From contig JBEKYM010000002.1 in assembly GCA_049510975.1 (NCBI GenBank), positions 62,001 through 126,000 on the forward strand: DNA of 64,000 bases, read 5' to 3'. The notes beneath the pieces were generated by a model that worked only from the letters and a program-made list of their open reading frames with translations, made no database searches and was not told the origin of the DNA. Both the position numbers and the translations under genes were made by a program. This document shows positions 8,492-18,277 of this stretch, in pieces (position 1 is the first letter of the stretch; each line of letters opens with the position of its first letter). Source of the stretch: JAKACA01 sp049510975. GTDB lineage: Bacteria; Actinomycetota; Acidimicrobiia; Acidimicrobiales; Bog-793.

Positions 8492-9754
8492 CTAGCCGGA
8501 CGCAGTCGGATCGTCGTCCGGCTCCGGTGCGTGGTCGGGCACGACGAAGCGGTTCGGAACCGCACCCGTGCGCGCCAGCCAGGCGTACTCCCACGCCGTG
8601 AGCTCGGAGACGGGCACGTTGGTGGCGCCGGCGCGGGCCGGCCGGGCGACATTCGCCGCCGCCGCCCGGAACGCCAACGACGCCGGCAGCAAACTCGCCG
8701 GAAGGTCGTCGCCGGCGTGCGCTGCCAGCCCGCCGCGGCGACCCGCTCGACGCCCGTGGCTCCCAACCGCACCACCCGCACGGCTCCCGCCGCCTCCGCC
8801 GCCCCCGCTGGCCGAATCGAAAGCGGCCTGGCGGTCGGGGAGCGCCTGGCGGGTCTGGCCGTCGAGCTCCCGTTCCTCGCCTGCGACGGCGCCCGTACCG
8901 GTGCCGAAGAACGACACCGATCCCCCACCGCGTGCGTCGGCCCGGACGGCGATGCGCTCCTCGGACCGCATCCACTGCATGAAGATCGGCACGAATGCAC
9001 CGAGCGTGACGACCTCAGTGGCCGCCCAGAGGATGCCGCCGCCGGTCCTCGAGCTGGCGAGGGTGTACATCGAGGCGAGCGGCTTGTGGGTGTTGAGGAT
9101 GGCGACGCCGAGGAACGCCTCCACGCCGGAACCGAGGAGGATGTTGAGCATTCGTGCCGGATAGCTCATCTTCCAGTGGATGATGGGGTCGATGCCCACC
9201 ATCGGCCACCAGAACAGCGTCGCACCGAAGAGAAACCCGATATTGATCACGTCCATCAGCCACATGTGCAGCATGGCGAAGTTCAGCAGCGACGTGAGGA
9301 AGAACACGAACATGGCGCCGTAGTACAGGGCCCAGACGACGACCGGGTGGCTGATCGCCGCGAAGGGCGAGGAGCGGAGGACGGCGAGCCAACGCTGTTT
9401 CGTCTTGCGGCTGCTCGTCTGCAGCAGCAGCGTCGAGGGTGCGCCGAGTGCGAGCAGCGGCGGACCGACAACCATGAGCAGCAGGTGCTGGAAGACGTGG
9501 GCCTGGAAGTACGAGCCGGTCAGGGCGGCCACCGGCGACTGCAGGGCGAGATCGACGGCCACGAGGCCGGCCATGAACGCCGCCGTGCGCCAGCCGCTCC
9601 AGTGGCGGCCACGAGCCGCCAGCCGCCAGTTGGCGCGCAGGTACCAGACGGCGATGGCGATGAGCACGACCGCGACGCTGACGGGAAACGCGCTGAACTC
9701 CCACTGTGTCAAGGCGTTGTGCAAGGAGAAGCCGAGATGGCCCATTCCAGGCAT
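8492..9754 (-). CDS. ctaG: CtaG-like cytochrome c oxidase assembly factor
   Basis: A 420-residue polytopic membrane protein of the CAA3/CtaG family, which helps deliver copper for cytochrome oxidase. Six to seven hydrophobic segments fill the first about 270 residues, with the family-typical AHVFQHLLLMVVGPPLLALGAP and LFWWPMVGIDP segments. The C-terminal about 150 residues are a low-complexity Gly/Ala/Arg-rich cytoplasmic extension with no recognised domain. The gene lies 62 bases after the lipoprotein gene on the same strand, so a CtaG, lipoprotein and Sco-like membrane cluster is plausible. The next ATG, three codons in, is an equally possible start. Confidence 0.85.
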   Translation of the reverse strand: MPGMGHLGFSLHNALTQWEFSAFPVSVAVVLIAIAVWYLRANWRLAARGRHWSGWRTAAFMAGLVAVDLALQSPVAALTGSYFQAHVFQHLLLMVVGPPLLALGAPSTLLLQTSSRKTKQRWLAVLRSSPFAAISHPVVVWALYYGAMFVFFLTSLLNFAMLHMWLMDVINIGFLFGATLFWWPMVGIDPIIHWKMSYPARMLNILLGSGVEAFLGVAILNTHKPLASMYTLASSRTGGGILWAATEVVTLGAFVPIFMQWMRSEERIAVRADARGGGSVSFFGTGTGAVAGEERELDGQTRQALPDRQAAFDSASGGGGGGGSRAGGAVGSHGRRAGRRGGLAAHAGDDLPASLLPASLAFRAAAANVARPARAGATNVPVSELTAWEYAWLARTGAVPNRFVVPDHAPEPDDDPTASG

Positions 9755-9816
9755 GTGCCTAGTGTCCTACCGGAGCGGCCGATGCACAACCCCACGGGTT
9801 TCGGCGCTGTACCGGT

Positions 9817-11073
9817 TCAGTGGGGAACCTTCACCACCTGGACGAACGACCATCGGTGGGAGGCGTCGAGCCCGAAGACACGGATCGCCGAGCCGTCCAC
9901 GGCGAGCGCCTCGGTGACGCCGGCGGTCGTGAAGGCCAAGGTTGCGGTTCCCGCCGGCGGCCCCGGCAGCTCCAACCAGCTCGAACCGGAGGCTGAGAGC
10001 ACCTCGGCCGCGAGTGAGCCCGACCTCGAGACGAGGATGAATGTGGCGCCATCGGGCTCGTTCCCGGTCGCCACGAGGCGCTGAGACGGTGCGACGTCGA
10101 AGACCGGGGTGGCGGACCAATGGCCGGAGGCGCCCTCGGTGATCCGGAACAGGCTGGCGGTACCGTCCGAAGCGACCGCCTCGACGAGTGCCACGAGCTT
10201 GGGCCCTTCGGTGGCGAGTCGAAGCACCTGAGTGACCACTGACCGGCTGGCAGCCGATTCCGCCACCGCCAGCGGCGACGAGTGCGGCGGGACGCCTTCG
10301 AGCAGCGCTGCGGTGGGGGCGGGCGGACCGACGAACTTCCAGCCGCGAGCAGTCAGCTCGAAGATGCCGATGTGCGCCGAGGCCAGGCACCGGCCGGCGA
10401 CGACGGGATCGCCTCCCGGAGCGAAGTCGACCGCCGTCAGGGCGCTCAGGTGGCAGGACTGGCCGCCGGCGAGGGCCACCTCGGGTCGTGAGGCGATCAT
10501 CGCCGTCGAGGAGGCGGCGTTGTCGTCGCTCTCGACGACCGATGTGCCCGACCGCCCGAGCAGGGCCAGCACGCGCCCGTCGGAGGCTGTCGCCAGCGCG
10601 TCCGGCACGGGTGCGAGCGGGCCAGGCAGGATGCCGGGAGACCAGCCGACCCCGTCGTCGGCAGTCGCTGCCACCGGCGAATAGCCGAGAAAGCCGCTGG
10701 GCTCCACGCCGATCACGCCGCCGGATCCGAGGAACGAACCGACGAGCCCGCCGGTGTCCGCCACGCCTTTCGGAGTCACGAGCGACCAAGGAGCCCCGGG
10801 ATTCGGCATCTCGAGCACCTGCCAGGAGCCGGCAGAGGTACCGCCGGCGCTCATCGGGACAAAGGCCCACAGCGGTCCTCCGGCCGCCGCCACGGCCGTC
10901 CCTGTCTCGTCACCCCGCCGCGAGGTGGCGAGCGGGAGCCGCAAGGCCACCGACTGGGCGCTCGTGGGCCGGTCCCCCGACACCGAAGCGCAGCCGCCGA
11001 GCACGATGCTCGCCAGTGCGCAGGCGATCGCCCCCGCCAGCGCCGGCCTGCCGCCCACCAGCCGGTGCGTCAC
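9817..11073 (-). CDS. Predicted lipoprotein of unknown function
   Basis: A 418-residue protein with a lipoprotein signal: short charged N-terminus, hydrophobic core, and lipobox L25-G-G-C28. The mature part is rich in beta-strand-like repeats alternating hydrophobic and Gly/Ser residues, compatible with a beta-propeller, but I recognise no family. GTG at 11073 overlaps the stop of the upstream membrane gene (GTGA), so the two are co-translated. The frame is open far upstream because of GC bias, but that part is a shadow of the membrane gene. It is likely anchored outside the cytoplasmic membrane. Confidence 0.75.
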   Translation of the reverse strand: MTHRLVGGRPALAGAIACALASIVLGGCASVSGDRPTSAQSVALRLPLATSRRGDETGTAVAAAGGPLWAFVPMSAGGTSAGSWQVLEMPNPGAPWSLVTPKGVADTGGLVGSFLGSGGVIGVEPSGFLGYSPVAATADDGVGWSPGILPGPLAPVPDALATASDGRVLALLGRSGTSVVESDDNAASSTAMIASRPEVALAGGQSCHLSALTAVDFAPGGDPVVAGRCLASAHIGIFELTARGWKFVGPPAPTAALLEGVPPHSSPLAVAESAASRSVVTQVLRLATEGPKLVALVEAVASDGTASLFRITEGASGHWSATPVFDVAPSQRLVATGNEPDGATFILVSRSGSLAAEVLSASGSSWLELPGPPAGTATLAFTTAGVTEALAVDGSAIRVFGLDASHRWSFVQVVKVPH

Positions 11074-13079
11074 CGGGCCGCCAGCACTTGCCGCACCGAC
11101 GTCGCCAGGGCGGCGGCAAAGGACGCCTCGAAGGCGGCCGAACCCGAACCGGGGTTGTCGTCGAACACGAACCGCTCGTTGCCGGCGGCGTCGATCACGA
11201 ACGCCTGGTAGTTGATGGCGACCATCGATCCAGCGGCACCGACGTGAGTGACGACCCGGTAGGACTTCCACACCTCGGCGAGACGGCGGGCTGGACCGCT
11301 CAGGTAGATCCAATTCGGCAAGCTGTCCAGTCCCTCGACCTGGTCGAAGGCCTCGAGCGCGTCCGAGGAGCGGTAGAGCGGGTTCGCGACGACGCCGACG
11401 AATTCCACCCGACCCCGGTCGACCGACAACAGCGACGCCGTGCGCCTGAGCTCCTGGGCGAGAACGGGGCTCCCTTCGGTGGCGACAGGGTCGAGGAACA
11501 CGAGCACGACGACCTTGCCCCGCAGGTTGACGAGGCTCACGACGTCGCCGGCGCCGTCGTGCAGCACGAACCCCGGAGCCACGACGTCGAGCCGGCTCGG
11601 CGTGCCGTCGAGAGCCCGGTAGACGATCGGGTCGGCCTGGCCGTTGAGCGACGCCAGCGCCATGGGGGCACCACCGAGGAGGACGACAGCGACGGCGCTG
11701 AGCGCGGCCATGACCCGGAAGACGTACACGGGGCGAGCCCGCACCCGCTCCCGCCAGGTCCTCGGCACGACAGGCGCTTCCGGCTCGGACACCCAACCGA
11801 GGTCCGGTTCGAGGTTTACCGGCAGCTCGAGCTCCGGCGACAGCACTTCGCCCCGCTCCGTGGCCCGCGTGACGCCCACATACCCCGTGAGGATGAGCAC
11901 GAGCAACGGGATCATGCTGTTCGGATCGGTGCCAGTCCCCCCGAAGAAACCCAAGTCCTCCACCAAGACCCAGTCCGCCAAACACAGGACGACCGAGGCC
12001 GCCACCGCCCAGCGCAACACGAGCGGGCGCCGGGACGCAAGGCCGAGGCCCACGGCGGCGAGCGCGATCACGACGAACAAGTTGACGGCAAAACCGTGCT
12101 CCGACGTGAACGACCCGAAGCTGCTCAGCCACGACGAGACGTAGTGCGGCTGCGGCGTGGCCGCCATCGTCTTCGTCATGGCGGCGAGCGTCCCGGAGCT
12201 CGGCACGCCCGCCAGCCGGCCCTGCCAGAAGCCTCGCCCCGGCAGCGCCTGCACGACGGCCATCGCCACGAAGAACAGGCCGACGCCGCGCAGCAGCAGG
12301 CGCCCGATCTGGCCCGTCGACCATCGATGCTCGTCGACGACGAGCAGGGCGCCGGCGAGGCAGTAGAACAGCACCGCCCCAGGCGCGCCGAACATCCAGC
12401 TGACGCCCGGGCTGAAGAGACCCCCGAAGACCTCTCCGAACACCCAAACGACCAAGCCCCATCCGACGCTGACGACGCCGGCCGCCCGCGACCAATTGCC
12501 GCGAGGGGCCACGAGCAGCCACAGCCCGATACCGAGCTGGATCCACACCGAGGCGCTGCTGGCGGCGATGGGATGGTCGCTCCAGATCGTCGCCCCGAAA
12601 TTGGCAACGTGCTGCACCCAACCTGGAGAGGCGCTCGCCGTCGGCTCGATCACTCGCGTCGTCATGCCGAGGGGCATGGAGGACTGCCCCTGAAGAATGC
12701 CGTCGAACACCCACAGCAGCCCGAAACTGATGCGGAGGAGCCTGCGCCCTGCCGGCTCGGGGTCGGTGGAGATCTCCCGCCCCGTCATCGGGCCGCCCGC
12801 TCGCGCGTACCCCGGGACGGCCCGCTCGCCCGCTGAGGCGAAGGCGGCACCGGGAACCGAGGCCGTCGGGCCGGCGCTTCCCCCCGCTGAGTCGAGGGCG
12901 CTGCGAAGCTGCACGGACTTGAGGACGCTCCAGGCGATGGCAAGCAGCACGAGCAACGCGACGACCACAACGGCCTGATGCAACAGAGCTGATTGAAACG
13001 CAGACACGATGGTGGAATTGCCCGGTGCTAACCCGCTGCTCATGCCCGGCAAGCTGAACCCACTCCTCGAACTCTCCAC
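11070..13079 (-). CDS. Multi-pass membrane protein with C-terminal Sco-like (redoxin) domain lacking cysteines
   Basis: A 669-residue protein. One N-terminal transmembrane helix (about 30-52) is followed by a DoxX-like block of several helices (RRLLRISFGLLWVFDG... to about residue 420), a further helix near 455-480, and an extracytoplasmic thioredoxin-like domain (about 495-669). The domain resembles Sco/AhpC redoxins: GKVVVLVFLDP at the first strand, then A533-T-E-G-S537 where related proteins carry two cysteines (DPVCxxxC). The usual later histidine also appears replaced (INYQAFVID). It therefore probably cannot bind copper or do thiol chemistry. GTG at 13079 is assumed; ATG at 13043 is an alternative. 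Confidence 0.75.
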   Translation of the reverse strand: MESSRSGFSLPGMSSGLAPGNSTIVSAFQSALLHQAVVVVALLVLLAIAWSVLKSVQLRSALDSAGGSAGPTASVPGAAFASAGERAVPGYARAGGPMTGREISTDPEPAGRRLLRISFGLLWVFDGILQGQSSMPLGMTTRVIEPTASASPGWVQHVANFGATIWSDHPIAASSASVWIQLGIGLWLLVAPRGNWSRAAGVVSVGWGLVVWVFGEVFGGLFSPGVSWMFGAPGAVLFYCLAGALLVVDEHRWSTGQIGRLLLRGVGLFFVAMAVVQALPGRGFWQGRLAGVPSSGTLAAMTKTMAATPQPHYVSSWLSSFGSFTSEHGFAVNLFVVIALAAVGLGLASRRPLVLRWAVAASVVLCLADWVLVEDLGFFGGTGTDPNSMIPLLVLILTGYVGVTRATERGEVLSPELELPVNLEPDLGWVSEPEAPVVPRTWRERVRARPVYVFRVMAALSAVAVVLLGGAPMALASLNGQADPIVYRALDGTPSRLDVVAPGFVLHDGAGDVVSLVNLRGKVVVLVFLDPVATEGSPVLAQELRRTASLLSVDRGRVEFVGVVANPLYRSSDALEAFDQVEGLDSLPNWIYLSGPARRLAEVWKSYRVVTHVGAAGSMVAINYQAFVIDAAGNERFVFDDNPGSGSAAFEASFAAALATSVRQVLAAR

Positions 13080-13290
13080 TTACATCTCGCCGCGGACCAG
13101 CTCTGGCGATCCCCGAGCAGCGCCGGTCCGTGGGATCGACACGCCCTGCACTCCGCCGCTCCTGGTCCCACGGTACCGGAACTGCATCCGTATCGTGGGG
13201 CGACAACCCTCGCTGAGTCATCGCTGACCTGGTGTATTCATCGGCGGATGATGCACGCCTGATGAGGAAAAATGCGCAAGGCTGTCCGCC

Positions 13291-14226
13291 ATGACGACTG
13301 CGCCGACGCCGGGAACGGTGTCGCCCGGGCCGCCGCAGCCGGGGCCGGGGCCGGCGGGGCCGGCGTCGGGCGCGCCGGGCGCGCCGGGCGCGCCGGGCGC
13401 ACCGGCTGAGCCGGGCCCGAGCCAGCCGCCACGACCGCTGCCCCGCACGGTCCCTGCGCCGACACCTGGCACGGCGGCGCGCAAGCGTTACCGGCCGCGC
13501 ATCGACTACGAGCTCATCTCCTGCGGCCTGCACGGCCATGTCCTCGTCGGGCTGGACGCTGCCGAAGTCCGTCCGACCGACGCCGACGTCGTTCGGGACT
13601 ATGGCGGCCTCCGCTGGCACCGTTGCCTGCGCTGTGACGCCTGGATCGTCCAGGACGTCCCCACCGCGCCGACGAGCCAGTACCCGCCGGAGGTGGTCGA
13701 TCTCGACATCCCCCTACGAGGACGGCGCCTGCGGGACCGTTACGTGCTGCGACTCATCGTCCTCGACCGCATCCTGCACGCTCTCGTCTTTGCCGCCCTC
13801 GGCGCGGCCATCTTCGCGTTTGCCGCCGACAAGGACCACCTGCACAACGCTTGGCGACGGATCCTGACAGCGCTGCAGCCTTACTCCGGCTCGTGGATCG
13901 TGAAGGACGTCAACAAGCTGTTCGCCCTGCGTCACTCCACCCTGTACCTGCTCGGTGCCGCCGCCGCCGTCTATGTGGCCCTGCTGCTCATCGAATGCGT
14001 CGGCCTCTGGAGCGCCCGCCGTTGGGCGGAGTATCTCACCTTCGCCGAACTGGCCCTGTTCGTGCCGTTCGAGATCTACGAGCTCGCCGGCACGGTCACC
14101 GCCCTCAAGATCGTCACCCTCGTGCTCAACCTCGCCATCTTGTTGTACCTCCTCCTCGTCCACCGCCTCTTCGGGGTTCGCGGCGGCGTCAAGGCGGCCA
14201 TGGCGGCCTACGGCGACGAGGGCTGA
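13291..14226 (+). CDS. DUF2127-like membrane protein with Pro/Gly-rich N-terminus
   Basis: A 311-residue protein. Residues 1-65 are a disordered Pro/Gly/Ala tract with several Gly-Ala-Pro triplets. Next comes a small Cys/His segment (CGLHGH ... WHRCLRCDAW) that could bind a metal. The C-terminal half has about four hydrophobic segments (RLIVLDRILHALVFAALGAA onward) and ends with LLLVHRLFG, as in DUF2127 proteins. The function of the family is unknown. The gene stands alone, divergent from the Sco-like membrane gene. Confidence 0.75.
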   Translation: MTTAPTPGTVSPGPPQPGPGPAGPASGAPGAPGAPGAPAEPGPSQPPRPLPRTVPAPTPGTAARKRYRPRIDYELISCGLHGHVLVGLDAAEVRPTDADVVRDYGGLRWHRCLRCDAWIVQDVPTAPTSQYPPEVVDLDIPLRGRRLRDRYVLRLIVLDRILHALVFAALGAAIFAFAADKDHLHNAWRRILTALQPYSGSWIVKDVNKLFALRHSTLYLLGAAAAVYVALLLIECVGLWSARRWAEYLTFAELALFVPFEIYELAGTVTALKIVTLVLNLAILLYLLLVHRLFGVRGGVKAAMAAYGDEG

Positions 14227-14315
14227 GTCGAGCGCCGCCTGCGGCGCCGGGGGCGACCCGCTCGGTGATGGAGACGAGGGCTGAGACGAGCGCTCCGACG
14301 AGCGGCGGCGGCCCG

Positions 14316-15560
14316 CTAGGTGACCGGGCGGCGAACTGCGAAGGCGGCGTCTTCGTAGACCCGCCACGACACGACGTCGCACAGCGCCTCGACGGCGTCG
14401 AAGACCTCGGTGTAGCGGAGATAGAGGGGCGCGAACCCGAACCGGCACAAGTCCGGGGCGCGGAAGTCCCCGACGACCCCGCGGGCGATGAGCGCCTGCA
14501 CGATGGCATAACCGTGCTCGTGGCGCCACGACACCTGCGAGCCGCGACGGGCCGGGTCGCGAGGTGAAGCCAGCTGGAGCTCGTCGCCGAGCCGCTCGTG
14601 CACGGCTTCGACGAACAGCTCGCTCATGGCGACCGACTTGTCCCGCACCGCCTGCAGGCTGACGCCCTCCCAGGCGTCGAGGGCGGCGTCGAGGGCGGCC
14701 ATGCCGAGGATCGGAGGCGTGGACGTGACAAAGCGGCGCACCCCTGCCGCCGGCCGGTATGCCGGTGCGAACTCGAATGGTGCCTCGTGCCCGAGCCATC
14801 CGGGCAACGGGTTGCCGACGGCGTCCTGCAGGGACTGGCGGACGTAGCTAAAGGCCGGCGACCCCGGACCGCCGTTCAGGTACTTGTAGGTGCAGCCGAC
14901 GGCCATGTCGGCGCCGTCACCGTCGCAGTCGAGCGTCACGGCGCCGACCGAGTGGCACAGATCCCACACCGTGAGCGCCCCGACATCGTGAGCGGCCGCC
15001 GTCGCCTTGGCCATGTCGAACATCGCCCCCGTGCGAAAGTCCACATGGGTCAGCATCAACACCGCCACGCTCTCGTCGAGCGCGGCCGCCACCGAGGCGG
15101 CGTCGCCGTCAGCCTCCACCGTGCGCACCTCGACGCCGCCGAGCAGCGAGGCGATGCCGCCGGCGGCATACAGGTCGGTCGGGAAGTTCGCCGCCGTCGT
15201 GAGGACGACGCGCCGGTCCGGGCGGGCCGCCAAGGCGGCCCCGAGCAGCTTCACGAGCGCAATGGTCGTCGTGTCGGCGACGACAACCTCGCCGGCGTTG
15301 GCACCGATGAGCCGGGCGATCTTGTTGCCCAACCGATCCGGCTCCGACATCCACGCGTCCCAACCGCCGACGAGGCCGACGCCCCAGTCGTGTTCGACGA
15401 CCTCGGCGAGGCGCCGGCTGACCGCTCGGGGGAGCGCACCGAGCGAGTTGCCGTCGAGGTAGATGAGGCCTTCGGGCACGAAGAACCGGTCGCGCACGGC
15501 CGCCAGCGGATCCTCGTCGTCGAGAACGAGGCATCGTGCCCGCGTCCAGGCGTAGTTCAC
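14316..15560 (-). CDS. kynU: Kynureninase
   Basis: A 414-residue PLP enzyme (aspartate aminotransferase fold) that cleaves L-kynurenine or 3-hydroxykynurenine to (hydroxy)anthranilate and alanine. The sequence shows the family's YLDGNSLGALP near residue 34, NFPTDLY, Asp200 in VWDLCHS and the PLP-binding Lys226 in CTYKYLNGGPGSPAF. GTG at 15560 follows AGAGG at a good distance. No other kynurenine-pathway gene is adjacent, so it may serve tryptophan catabolism with genes elsewhere. It is divergent from the dimethylglycine dehydrogenase-like gene. Confidence 0.93.
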   Translation of the reverse strand: MNYAWTRARCLVLDDEDPLAAVRDRFFVPEGLIYLDGNSLGALPRAVSRRLAEVVEHDWGVGLVGGWDAWMSEPDRLGNKIARLIGANAGEVVVADTTTIALVKLLGAALAARPDRRVVLTTAANFPTDLYAAGGIASLLGGVEVRTVEADGDAASVAAALDESVAVLMLTHVDFRTGAMFDMAKATAAAHDVGALTVWDLCHSVGAVTLDCDGDGADMAVGCTYKYLNGGPGSPAFSYVRQSLQDAVGNPLPGWLGHEAPFEFAPAYRPAAGVRRFVTSTPPILGMAALDAALDAWEGVSLQAVRDKSVAMSELFVEAVHERLGDELQLASPRDPARRGSQVSWRHEHGYAIVQALIARGVVGDFRAPDLCRFGFAPLYLRYTEVFDAVEALCDVVSWRVYEDAAFAVRRPVT

Positions 15561-15747
15561 AGCATCGACCTCTGTGTCGCAGCACCGAGGTCACTCCACT
15601 GGTCCGTGACGGCCATCGAGGCGGAGGTTACTCCGCTCGGTCGCCAGAGGGCCGTCCGCCGTGGCACCATGAGCGGCACGTTTGAACGGCCAGACAAACC
15701 CACCGGGGTGGCCGCCCGCGAGAACCTGAAGCCGCAGGAGGACAACG

Positions 15748-18210
15748 ATGCCGACAGCCATCCCCGAGCGGGCGCAGGTCGTGGTCGTCGGCGGGGGTGT
15801 CATCGGTCTCTCGACCGCTTACCACCTCACCAAGCAGGGCTGGAACGATGTCGTCGTGCTCGAGCGCCACCAGCTGACCTCGGGCACGACGTGGCACGCC
15901 GCCGGCCTCATCACATCGGCGGGCATGACCGACGAAGCCTCCCTCACGATGAGCATCTACTCGCGCGAGCTCTACGCCCGCCTCGAAGAAGAAACCGGCC
16001 TCTCCACCGGCTTTCGCCGCTGCGGCCACCTGCACGTCGCAACGACACCGACGCGTGTCGAGGCGATGCAACGGGAGGCGGCCTACGCCAAGCGCTTCGG
16101 GCAGGAGTCGCACGAGATCGGGCCGGCCGAGATCGCCGAGCTGTGGCCGATGGCCGAGACGTCGGATCTGCTGCGGGGCTTCTACGTGCCGGTCGAAGGG
16201 CGAGCGAACCCTCACGACGTCGCCATGTCGCTCGCCAGAGGAGCCCGGCAGGGCGGTGCGACGATCGTGGAGGGCGTGCCCGTGACCGGAATCACGCGCC
16301 GGCGCGACCGCGTCACCGGCGTCGTGACCGACGAGGGCACGATCGAGGCGGAGGTTGTCGTCGTCGCCGCCGGCATCTGGAGCCGTCAGTTCGGTGACAC
16401 GATCGGTGTCCGCATCCCCCTGCAGGCGGCCGAGCACTACTACCTCATCACCGAGCCGTTCGAGGGGGTGCACGCGGATCTCCCCGTACTCGAGGACCCT
16501 TCCACGTACGGCTATTTCCGGGAGGAGACCGGCGGCCTGCTCGTCGGGCTGTTCGAGCCGGAGGCAGCCGCCTGGAAGCCTGACGGCATCCCCAACGACT
16601 TCGCCTTCGGCGAGATCGAGCCGGATTGGGAGCGCATCGGCCCTTTCGTGGATCTCGCCATGTCGCGCGTGCCGGCCGTCCGCCAGATCGGCGTGCGCAA
16701 GTTCTTCTGCGGGCCGGAGTCCTTCACGTCCGACGTCCACCCGCTGATGGGCGAGTCGCCCGAGCTGCAGGGACTCTTCGCTGCCACCGGGTTGAACTCG
16801 CTCGGCATCCTCCTCGGCGGCGGCGTCGGCAACGTCATGGCGGAGTGGATCGTGAGCGGGCGACCGCCGATCGACCTGACGGGCTTCACGATCGACCGCA
16901 CGAGCGCCCACGAGTCCACGCCGAAGTTCCGCCGTGACCGCACGCCCGAGCAGCTCGGAGTGCTCTTCGGCGACGCCGTGGCGCCCGGCTGGACACCGCG
17001 GTCGGCCCGAGGTGTGCGGCGATCGCCGGTGCACGAGCGGCTGGTGGCCTACGGGGCTCGTTTCGACACGACGAGCGGCTGGGAGTGGGCGGACTTCTTC
17101 GCCGGCCTCGGCCACGACGAGCCAACCGTCGACCAGTCGTTCCATCGCCAGGACCACTGGGCGCTCGTGGAGGCAGAGCACCGGGCCGTGCGCGAGGACG
17201 CCGGCCTGCTGGATATGTCATTCATGTGCAAATTCCTCCTACAGGGCCGGCACGCCGGCGCCGTGCTCGACCGGGTCGTCGTGTCCGATGCGGCCAATGC
17301 CCCGGTGGGGAAAGTCGTCTACACCGCCATCTGCCACGACGGCGGCGGCATGTGGGTCGACTGCACGTTCACCCGCCTGGCCGACGACCGCTACCTCGTC
17401 ATCGGCACCGATCTCGTCACCCGCCGGCTGGAGGCGCTCCTGCGACGGGCCGTCACCGCCGACGACGATGCGTCGGTGACCGACGTCACCGCCGGCTACG
17501 CCTTGTTCAGCCTGCAGGGGCCGAAGTCCCGCCAGCTCCTCTCCCGCCTCACGACGGCGGATCTCTCCAACGAGGCCTTTGCCTACCTGACCGGACAGCT
17601 CATGGACGTCGCCTACGCCCCGTCGGTCTGGGTGCAGCGGGTCACCTACGTCGGCGAGCTCGGCTACGAGCTGCACGTGCGTTCCGACCTCGCCGTCTCG
17701 CTCTACGACGCTCTCTTCGAGGCTGGCGACGACCTCGGCCTGCGCAACGTCGGCATGTCGGCACTGAACGGCCTGCGGATCGAGAAGGGCTATCGCGACT
17801 ACGGCCACGACATCGGCAACGACGACACGCCGCTCGAGGCCGGCATCGCCTTCGTGGTCGACTACGACAAACCGGCCTTCCCGGGCCGGGAAGCGCTCGT
17901 CAAGCAGCGCGACGCCGGCCCGCTCCGGGAACGCCTCGTCAACGTGCTCGTGCTCGACCCTGATCCGCTGCTGTTCCACGGCGAGGACGTACTGCGCGAC
18001 GGTGTGCTCGTGGGAGAAGTCGAGGCGGGCGCCTACGGGTACACCCTCGGGGGATCGGTGGCCATCGCCACGGTCCGCTGCGCGGAAGGCGTCACGGCGG
18101 CGTGGCTGTCCGACGGGGCGTTCGAGGTCGAGGTGAACCGCCGCCGCTACCCCGCCAAGGTGCAGCTCGGTCCGCTCTACGACCCGAAACGAGCGCGCAT
18201 CCTCGCCTGA
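15748..18210 (+). CDS. Dimethylglycine/sarcosine dehydrogenase-like FAD protein with GcvT domain
   Basis: An 820-residue fusion. The first about 400 residues are a D-amino-acid-oxidase-type FAD domain: dinucleotide-binding VVVVGGGVIGLSTAYHL at about 11-27, then SGTTWHAAGL, the region where related enzymes attach FAD covalently to histidine. A linker domain is followed by a GcvT-type aminomethyltransferase part (GELGYELHV, GLRIEKGYRDYGHDI) and a GcvT C-terminal barrel. Such enzymes oxidatively demethylate N-methylglycines and can pass the one-carbon unit to tetrahydrofolate. AGGAGG sits ideally before ATG. The exact substrate is unknown. Confidence 0.9.
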   Translation: MPTAIPERAQVVVVGGGVIGLSTAYHLTKQGWNDVVVLERHQLTSGTTWHAAGLITSAGMTDEASLTMSIYSRELYARLEEETGLSTGFRRCGHLHVATTPTRVEAMQREAAYAKRFGQESHEIGPAEIAELWPMAETSDLLRGFYVPVEGRANPHDVAMSLARGARQGGATIVEGVPVTGITRRRDRVTGVVTDEGTIEAEVVVVAAGIWSRQFGDTIGVRIPLQAAEHYYLITEPFEGVHADLPVLEDPSTYGYFREETGGLLVGLFEPEAAAWKPDGIPNDFAFGEIEPDWERIGPFVDLAMSRVPAVRQIGVRKFFCGPESFTSDVHPLMGESPELQGLFAATGLNSLGILLGGGVGNVMAEWIVSGRPPIDLTGFTIDRTSAHESTPKFRRDRTPEQLGVLFGDAVAPGWTPRSARGVRRSPVHERLVAYGARFDTTSGWEWADFFAGLGHDEPTVDQSFHRQDHWALVEAEHRAVREDAGLLDMSFMCKFLLQGRHAGAVLDRVVVSDAANAPVGKVVYTAICHDGGGMWVDCTFTRLADDRYLVIGTDLVTRRLEALLRRAVTADDDASVTDVTAGYALFSLQGPKSRQLLSRLTTADLSNEAFAYLTGQLMDVAYAPSVWVQRVTYVGELGYELHVRSDLAVSLYDALFEAGDDLGLRNVGMSALNGLRIEKGYRDYGHDIGNDDTPLEAGIAFVVDYDKPAFPGREALVKQRDAGPLRERLVNVLVLDPDPLLFHGEDVLRDGVLVGEVEAGAYGYTLGGSVAIATVRCAEGVTAAWLSDGAFEVEVNRRRYPAKVQLGPLYDPKRARILA

Positions 18211-18277
18211 GCCCTTGCCCCAGCGCACCGGCATCGAGCATTGCACCGGCCTGCCCCGGGCGTGCCACGATGGCGAC

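Noticed and set aside
9817..13620. A 1267-codon open frame on the minus strand
   Set aside because: Only the last third (from the GTG at 11073) has protein-like composition and a lipobox. The rest is an Arg/Ala/Gly-rich shadow of the membrane protein gene at 11070-13079.
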